From Flabesymbios commensalis (Eukaryota > Annelida > Polychaeta > Terebellida > Flabelligeridae), in contig OZ024902.1 of the NCBI GenBank assembly GCA_964017125.1, forward strand, positions 57,381,693 through 57,445,692: a stretch of 64,000 nt of DNA, written 5' to 3'. The notes under the pieces are model-generated. The model worked only from the letters and a program-made list of their open reading frames with translations. It did not search any database and was not told the DNA's origin. A program made the translations under genes and the position numbers. The first letter of the stretch is position 1; each line of letters opens with the position of its first letter. Shown here one piece after another: positions 57,366-64,000 of this stretch.

Positions 57366-59276
57366 TGAATAATTTATAATTCTGGAATGCCACTCTAGGA
57401 ATGATCCTTATAAATGATCCTATTGACAATTTAACCCGAACAAATGTATAGTGGAGATATAGCTTTGCTTGAAACCTCTTTAATTGCAACATGATAGGCC
57501 TAACCAGTAGAAGAAAAGTGTTTCTCCATCGCAAACATAGCTATGATTCAGTCTACGTGGCCGTGATATCAACAATGTTTGTATGTATAATCGTACGACG
57601 CAGACAATAGTGATCGAAGTCACTTTTTGTCTTTGTCGAGAACCGCCTCCGTCCTAATTTCATATTATATATATTTGTTTTTACACAGTACAATAAAATT
57701 TTATTATAAATAACACGTTTTGCCTTATCTGAGTGACATGCATGTATACAAAAGTACACCTAGGTTTACAATGCTTGTTTATAAGTCGGCATTCAGGTAC
57801 CATCAACTGAAATTATCCATGAGGTTAAAACGAACCAGATAGACAAATGTTTGTTCTATGAACCACGGGATAAATTTTGAAAGTACTTTGGTGACCTCTG
57901 AAGATGTCACTTAACCTCTTGCTCAAGTGACATTGATACACAGTACTTAAACAGCCAGATAAAGAATAACCTAACAACTCAGTTGTTTCATTAGACGTGG
58001 AATGGAAATATATAGTCTGAAAATGTCATTTTGGGTTTGCCCGACAGTTTAGTAAAAAACTGAAAAGTAGATCAGCTATATAATACACTTCTCGAATTGC
58101 ATGACGTATGAGAAGTGACTACAATGACCTTGATATCTGATCGTGAACCATGTAATGCATCCATAGCAAGTATTATCAAAGTGGACATTAGCAGATTATT
58201 ACTGTCAACAAGTTGAATTCTAATTTCCAGAACTCAATCGGTCAATATGACCAATCATCAGATGACTTGCATAACTCACTTCGCGGCCTTGCGAGTGTGG
58301 GCAATCGGCAGTTTGGACATGAAGTTTGTCCTATAGTGTAAATATTTCATTCGCACAAAAGTCCAAACACACGATTGTGAACGCAGTAGTGTTGACTGGT
58401 CTGTTTTTCTCTTCAACAAATCGAATTTACATACATTGCAAATGTAAGTAAACTTGATGAAAAGGCAAAGTAGCAAAGTATAAAATGTTTTCTTAACTAG
58501 TTTATTTATACAACATGATATTACTCTTGCCAGAGACTTTATCTTCATTCAGAAGTCTCATGTGTACACGTTTGCTTTCTAATTAGAATGAACAAAGAAA
58601 TTAATATCATGATTTACCATTCGGTAAAGCTTGTTTGCGCCATTGGAATACGATAATTACATTTCCAAAAGGGCCCTCGTACGAGACAGACCACAATAAT
58701 TGTAAAAAATGCATTATTCAATGATCCAATTATGGTTAACGTTGGGCTAGGTGAGCTAGGTGGACCAACATTAAAGATGGTAAATTAAAAGAGCCTTATT
58801 TTCCATGCCACATAGCGCTTCTTTTTCTATTGAAAATTAAAATGGATACGTTGTTTTTCCTATTGATCTAATAATACATTGTGCCAGCACAATATAAACG
58901 GGTTTTACTTTTTCTTACGTTTTTTTGCAAAGGAATGTCTCTGTATTCTAGTATATATACCAGTTGTATACAGATATAATTGTTACTGGAATTTGGCACA
59001 GCAGGAAACAATGTGTCAGAGCGCCGCGACATTACTAGATTGCTGATGCCGGGAGATGAAAATCTACCGTAATTTGTATTCATACGATTTATACAAACAA
59101 AGAGAGTTTCTGATCGAGAGGAGCAGCGGGTCAGACTGACTGATAAAATGTCGTATTAATGCTGGCCCATAGTCTACGACGCTATCACAAATACTAAAAC
59201 AACGTTGATTCAACGTGTTTTGCAGGGCAGCCATGCCGCTCACCATCAACCGTTACCTAGGATACCATGCCACCAT
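57366..59276. other. No recognised gene; two worn palindromic elements
   Basis: Palindromic fragments lie at about 58736-58775 (AACGTTGGGCTAGGTGAGCT) and about 59158-59232 (GGCCCATAGTCTACGACGCT). Otherwise no signal was seen. Confidence 0.5.
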
Positions 59277-59358
59277 ACGCTAACCCCATGCTGGCTCAAT
59301 GTTTGACAAGCTTCAAAGACGCTGGCCCAACATCGAGCCAGCATGGGGTTAGCTGGGA
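59277..59358. repeat. Palindromic element, copy P13 (near-perfect hairpin)
   Basis: GCTAACCCCATGCTGGCTCA pairs with GAGCCAGCATGGGGTTAGC, and ATGTTTGACAAGC meets CAAAGACGCTGGCCCAACAT at the centre. The outer arms are unlike those of other copies. Confidence 0.85.
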
Positions 59359-59682
59359 TGATTTATCAGGTGATCAGTATTCAGTACTGGAACACACGCC
59401 AAACTGATTTATTTATATCACAATCCATGTGATGAATAATAATATAAAGCCTGCATTTATCGTTCGAATTCGTTTGCATTGAGAGGGTGTATAATACCAA
59501 GTTCATGTGGTCGTGCTCATATGCATAGAGAACAATTGCAACGAAAAAGGTTATTCCGAAAGAACCTGTTGTTTAACCCCGTTCGCGCAACAGAAAAATG
59601 TCCACCTGTCTCGGCCCCCGAGATATGTCGGGTTTAAAAGTTATTTTTTATTATCTCGGAGTGTATAAGCAATTAGTTCGGC

Positions 59683-59945
59683 AGCCATGGGGGGCACCTT
59701 GCTTTGTCTGATGAAGTTGTTTTTATTGTGCATAGCTAACACTCATATAATGATATCTGGGCTCTCGCCATTGAAGAATCGTTTGGAAATCAAATTCAAA
59801 ATGGCCTCCATGAAATCACTAGCCTTGTCAATAATACAGATAAGGGTTTGATTTTTTCCATCCAACCATATGTTTTTGTTACCAAAAAGAATTATACAAC
59901 AAACGCTAAATTCATTCGACAATTATATTATCATGCTTGGAATGC
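59683..59945 (+). repeat. Solo copy of the AATGGCCGCC element end
   Basis: TAGTTCGGCAGCCATGGGGG, then AAAATGGCCTCCATGAAATC and ATCCAACCATATGTTTTTGT. Diverged from 22889-23745; no mirrored partner was seen to the right. Confidence 0.65.
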
Positions 59946-60224
59946 TAGGTTAAATATTATTTGCCAGATTGTGCAATAATGCTAATTACATATTCATCAC
60001 ATATAAATTATAGTACATATAATCCATAAACGTAAGAGTTTGCATTAGGATAGTACCCCAGTAAATAGCACAGTGAAAGCACAAGCCAAAGCCGTGTCGA
60101 CCCTTATACCCAATTATGTATCATTGTTTTGCCATTGGAGCCCAAGCTGATGTTTCAAACTGCTGCATAGTTTTGCTCGTTCGTTATTTCATCCATAAAG
60201 ACTGGCTGTCATGAGGGGAATACC

Positions 60225-60480
60225 TAGGGTGCGTTACCCCTCACAAGGTTGGCACTGCCCCCAATATCTAAGAGTATGTGTTGGAAAGATATCTGATCAA
60301 TAATGTATCAACACAAGTTTTTTGAAATGTTCAATATTTGTTGCCAGTTTGGCCTTGAAATGACTTTGACGTGATCTTGAGATAACTTTGGTGGTATAGC
60401 CCAGTAAACACACAACTCCTGCCCATGTCATCATTTGCTACAGGGCTAAGATAATATTGGTGTCTTCAGACAAATCTCAC
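60225..60480 (+). repeat. Diverged single unit of the TGACCTT-type repeat
   Basis: GGCCTTGAAATGACTTTGAC, GTGATCTTGAGATAACTTTG, CCCATGTCATCAT and CAGGGCTAAG align with the 45570-47130 units in the same order. Confidence 0.5.
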
Positions 60481-61316
60481 AGTACAAAATATTCCGATTA
60501 TTTGTCAATCCTCTCCCCTTGATCTGTAATAGAATATCACTTATCACAATAAAAAAATTAATGAAACAATTGTAACTGTCAATGATTATAATTCATTTTA
60601 GAAAGGTCTCTTATGATGACAGACTTAATGACTGAAAAAGATTACTCATAGTGAGATATGTTGCCAAATGATTTTTGGGTGCTTGGGGCTAGATGTAACA
60701 GATGCGTAGGGGCAAGTTGATCTAATGTTACAACTTGCCCTCATTATCTCCTCATAGTGTTACAAATTGCCCCCAATAGATCATGTGAACTATGTTTCAA
60801 CCTGCCCCTTATATAAATAGATACACCTGAAAAAATATGCATTAAATATATATTGCATAAGTCCTCTGTTATGTCAGACCTACCTCTTTGTAGCATCATT
60901 AAATTGTTCAGGTCCACAATGTCGATGATTTAGTCATCTGATTTAACAATCTGACAGTTACAATTTTATTGATGTAAGCCTATAAATTAAAGGTCATTAC
61001 AGATCGACCTAATATTTCATAAATAGTTAATTATTTACGTCAAAACATTATTATAGATATATATATATATAGACAAACAGGAATCAATTATTTTTACCAA
61101 TCAATATACATATATGTATGTGTTTCATAATAGTGTGTTACAATGTGCCTCCCATGCTGTTACAATTTAGCCGCACCAGGGAGGGGGGGGGGGGAGGGGG
61201 GAGCATATTTTAATAATTTTATTTAAGGTGTAGTCTTACTTCACAGCACCACATATCAGCTATTGATGATATTTATGTAAATCATATTATACGTGCGATA
61301 GTGTGTCTTCACTTGA
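60481..61316. other. No recognised gene
   Basis: Holds a few scattered GGGGCAAGTTG/CAACTTGCCC motifs near 60710-60810 and a G-rich run at about 61180-61201. Confidence 0.5.
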
Positions 61317-61611
61317 TAAGGGACGGACCATTAGATATCTGGGGGGGGGGGGGTGGAGGGGGTTGTTGCTTGCAAACTTTTTTTTTACCTCCGAGAGAAA
61401 ACAATCTTCTTTTTTGGCGATCAACGTCCGACAATTTTTTTTATGTTTCGTCGAAGACATTTTTCATCAATTTCGACAACAAACTTTTTTTTCTGCCCAC
61501 ATTTTCAACAAACTTTTTTTTCTGACTTTTGTGGCGACAAACTATTTTTTTCAATTTTTTCCAGCCTCCGCCCCCCCCCCTCCCCCCAGATATCAAATAG
61601 TGCGTCCCTTA
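61317..61611. mobile_element. Foldback MITE with G-run/C-run arms
   Basis: TAAGGGACGGACCATTAGAT then ATCTGGGGGG pairs with CCCCCCAGATATCAAATAGT then GCGTCCCTTA. The interior is a T-rich, imperfect repeat of CAACAAACTTTTTTTT. Open frames within it reflect base composition only. Confidence 0.8.
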
Positions 61612-62335
61612 ATGACTTCAATCATAAAGTTAAAATGTTGAAAATGCTACAACTGGTCCCGCCCCCCCCCCCTGGGTCTTTAAAGACAGACGAATTGTTT
61701 TGTTTTTGTTGAGCAGGATAAACGTCTATGAGCAAGAATCCAGATTGAGTATTCTGATCAAATAATAACAAAGTTTTAAATGTGACATGTAATCGACGAC
61801 AGCTGTCTACGTCATACGTTCTTCTTTCGGTCAGCTGTGAATTGGTTAGTGCTTAGAAGTGTTTACATCGTTTCGTCTGGCCCATTACATAAAGCTTGGC
61901 AAATTAATCCATCCCATCGGTGAGTGAGATTTTTTTATATCGACATAGGGACATATATATCTTATATTCATGGCAAAGGTTGTCATTCGAGCCGCTCAAG
62001 TAGTTTACTAGTCAACGGTTCATTTTACAATTTATGTTTATCGTAGTTTTAATCTGTTGGTACAGAACTATAAATCCACGTTGTGTTGCTGTGAATTGGC
62101 TACTTGTATGCTCGTCAGAATTCAGGAGTAATCTAAAAAGTGGATTTTGGTGGTTGATAATTAGTAGGGACACACCACCCGCAAATGACAATAGAAACAA
62201 GACAAAAACAAAACGAGTCTTTATGGCATTATTACTACCAAACTAGTGGTGTTATAATTTGTGGGAGTGGTGAAACCCTTTATTAAGTTTACCATAAAAT
62301 GTTGATGTGGTCCTGTTACTACCAAACTAAAGCTG
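61612..62335. other. No recognised gene
   Basis: A C-run occurs at about 61661-61671. No coding signal was seen. Confidence 0.5.
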
Positions 62336-62583
62336 TTAACCCTTACAGCACGGGAACCGACTTTAGTCGTTAGAATCTGACGTCTGTAGACGTCAGATTC
62401 TGACGACTAAAGTCGATCCCCGCACTGTAAGAGTAAACATATTTATAATGGCCGTAGACCCATAACATAGGTATTCAAGTGAATCGGAATTACCTAACTA
62501 AGATATTTAGGATAATTTTAAATTTAAAAAACCGTTTGGTTCCCATGGTTTAAACAAAACTAATTCAGCGTGGCAAGGGTTAA
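62336..62583 (-). mobile_element. TTAA-type MITE, copy 3 (complete)
   Basis: TTAA at 62336-62339 and 62580-62583, termini CCCTTACAGCACGGGAACC and GCGTGGCAAGGG. The inner palindrome TTAGAATCTGACGTC / GACGTCAGATTCTGA is the best preserved of the three copies. The orientation is opposite to the copy at 55872. Confidence 0.88.
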
Positions 62584-62607
62584 ATTCGTGATATGTAGGC
62601 CTCCGGC

Positions 62608-62690
62608 CCAGCGAACACAAAATATTTTTATAACATTTGTACAACGCCGGCACACCGCTGTTCTGTGTTTGCCGGCCTACAGGCTGCTGG
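62608..62690. repeat. Palindromic element, truncated copy P14
   Basis: GGCCCAGCGAACACAAAATA, TTTTTATAACATTTGTACAA, CGCCGGCACACC, then GTTCTGTGTTTGCCGGCC. The left arm resembles P7 and P1; most of the right arm is deleted. Confidence 0.65.
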
Positions 62691-63025
62691 CATCTGTGCT
62701 TGCTGAGGAGGGTCGCTCATCATCCCACTACGCCTCTCATCTAACACTAAACACTTACACCGCCGACATGCTCTGATGACTGGAGCTTATGGTTACAAGG
62801 CGACCAGTCACAGCTGTTTTCACTATAAACCCCTCATTTTGCGCATGAACAATGCCACGTCTGTTTAGAGCTCTATCAGCCAACCTGCGGTTTGCATACA
62901 GTGACTAGTTATGGAAACAATGGATTTATGCGCTTGTGGGGTGGACACTGTAATATGCTACAGACAACAGACACAGCGGTCGCTGCAGACGTAGCTATAG
63001 CTACCGTCTGGAGACAGTGATCTGG

Positions 63026-63058
63026 ACGGGCGGGAGGGACGCGCCGAGTGATAAAAGG
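63026..63058 (+). promoter_or_regulatory. Possible core promoter of the LRR gene
   Basis: A GC box (GGGCGGG at about 63028) and a TATA-like ATAAAAGG (63051-63058) occur in a locally GC-richer stretch about 630 bp before the start codon. Position and motifs only; unproven. Confidence 0.3.
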
Positions 63059-63687
63059 TTTGGTATGGGAGGAAACGCGAGTGGAGACATGTTACCAACA
63101 AATCTTCAGCTCACGTAACTAGTTAACTCGCTACAGATTCGTAGGCCCTATAGCTTTGGCTACTGTTTGCAGTGCTGAGTAGCAGTAGACCCAGGCCGTG
63201 TGATTGACGTGCAGTCTGAATGATCAGAATCACATCTGCAACAAATCCACCTGAATCTTCAAACGTGCCGCTCAAATTGAAGCTGATAAGATAAACTACT
63301 CTGCGTGTGGATTCTTCGCGTAAGAAAACATCTACAGAAAGAAAAAATATGGCAAGCACATTGCTAGTAGCTGTGTGTATTTGAATTGGCATCAGAGCTT
63401 GTACAGGTTGTGGATAGTGTTTAAATAAGAATTAGTATCATGTACATTATAGTTGACAATCACATGTTGTATTTGTCGTGGTCTCAGACGTAGTGGATTG
63501 ATTGATTGCAGCCTGGAGATTGTGTGCACCATTCTCAATGTGTTAGTCAGCAAACAAAACACGGTGTTCTTGTGGTACTTGATGTCAGTCAAACACAATT
63601 ACAACTGACACCAATTTACACAGTCAGGAAAATTTACGAATTTGAAACATGCCGTAGTTGTGTAAGGTTGGTGTAATCTGCACAGGG

Positions 63688-64000
63688 ATGTCTGTGCTCA
63701 GTGGATATAGCAGGCGCCAGCAGATATGGTGGAGATTGTTTCACCACTGTTTACTAAGCTGTTATATCATGACAGTTCTAAGTGTTACGTCATTACCAGA
63801 TAATCCACCTTGTGAGCTGTCCGGGTGCGAATGCCATCCCATGGGACAGGAGCTGCAGGCTCACTGTGCAAGCCAGCACAGACAAGCATGTCCACAGTTT
63901 GGTGACGTGGCGCGCAATATTACAAACCTGGATCTTTCCTATAACAATCTGCAGATCGTCAGTGTCTCTAGCTTCCCAGCGCTGCCCAATCTAATCCGTC
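63688..64000 (+). CDS. Leucine-rich-repeat protein, 5' end (runs off the window)
   Basis: Open frame from ATG 63688 to the window end (104 codons so far). MSVLSGYSRRQQIWWR is a basic n-region, followed by the hydrophobic LFHHCLLSCYIMTVLSVTSL, a likely signal peptide. Then comes an LRRNT-type cysteine cap (PCELSGCECHP, HCASQHRQACP) and the first repeat NITNLDLSYNNLQIVSVSSF then PALPNLIR. So it is an extracellular LRR protein (Toll-like, LRIG-like or similar); the class cannot be told without the rest. An in-frame stop lies at 63655-63657. ATG 63769 is a later alternative but would lose half the signal sequence. CACAG at 63681-63685 could be an acceptor placing the start just inside an exon. 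Confidence 0.85.
   Translation, partial: MSVLSGYSRRQQIWWRLFHHCLLSCYIMTVLSVTSLPDNPPCELSGCECHPMGQELQAHCASQHRQACPQFGDVARNITNLDLSYNNLQIVSVSSFPALPNLIR

Noticed and set aside
61301-61712. Three overlapping + strand open frames rich in Phe and Pro
   Set aside because: They reflect T-runs and C-runs of the MITE at 61317-61611.
1-64000. LTR retrotransposon, retroviral or Polinton copies
   Set aside because: No paired LTRs, protease, integrase, capsid or envelope-like segments were recognised; both RT-bearing elements are LINEs.
1-64000. A new multi-gene defence or metabolic system
   Set aside because: The window is eukaryotic with only three recognisable host genes, unrelated in function and not clustered as an operon; the unusual features are structural repeats.

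Overview
The window looks like nuclear DNA of a marine invertebrate. It has spliced host genes with GT/AG introns, a Cys-loop receptor gene with the animal nicotinic exon layout, a leucine-rich-repeat gene, LINEs, tRNA-derived SINEs, TTAA-type and hAT-type non-autonomous DNA transposons and many tandem repeats. The repeat style suggests an invertebrate deuterostome (hemichordate, lancelet or echinoderm), but that is an impression and not a proof. I recognised no LTR element, retrovirus or Polinton.

Three host genes can be supported, all on the + strand. (1) At 936-1368 is the last coding exon of a four-TM claudin/PMP22-like protein; earlier exons lie outside or were not recognised. Its coding end has been amplified into a 56-bp minisatellite (to about 2610). 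(2) A complete nicotinic acetylcholine receptor-like subunit of 475 residues lies in seven exons between 13795 and 41388. The exons join in frame at 124, 134, 45, 110, 208, 325 and 482 nt; the 45-nt and 110-nt exons match the classical nAChR exons 3 and 4. It keeps the Cys-loop and four TM segments but lacks the loop A tyrosine and the loop C cysteine pair. (3) The 5' end of a secreted or membrane leucine-rich-repeat protein starts at 63688 and runs off the window.

Most other sequence is mobile or repetitive. From 5990 to 10290 a satellite is interrupted by a 5'-truncated LINE with an open RT frame, followed by a hAT-like element (10434-11845). The 20.9-kb third intron of the receptor gene holds a concentric set of inverted repeats (about 20695-31725), a SINE, several MITEs and a decayed LINE whose 3' tail ends 19 nt before the next exon's acceptor AG. 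Downstream of the gene, a 7.0-kb inverted-repeat element (43277-50303) sits in a TTAA site; the uninterrupted site survives in a neighbouring duplicate. Inside it is an apparently exact 1480-bp tandem duplication. Then come an AAAC microsatellite, a 2.2-kb AT-rich minisatellite and further TTAA elements and SINEs.

Across the whole window about a dozen short palindromes share a central GTCGTAGACG-like core. Their arms differ between copies but stay self-complementary within a copy. All coordinates were read by eye; element edges without a stated target duplication are approximate.
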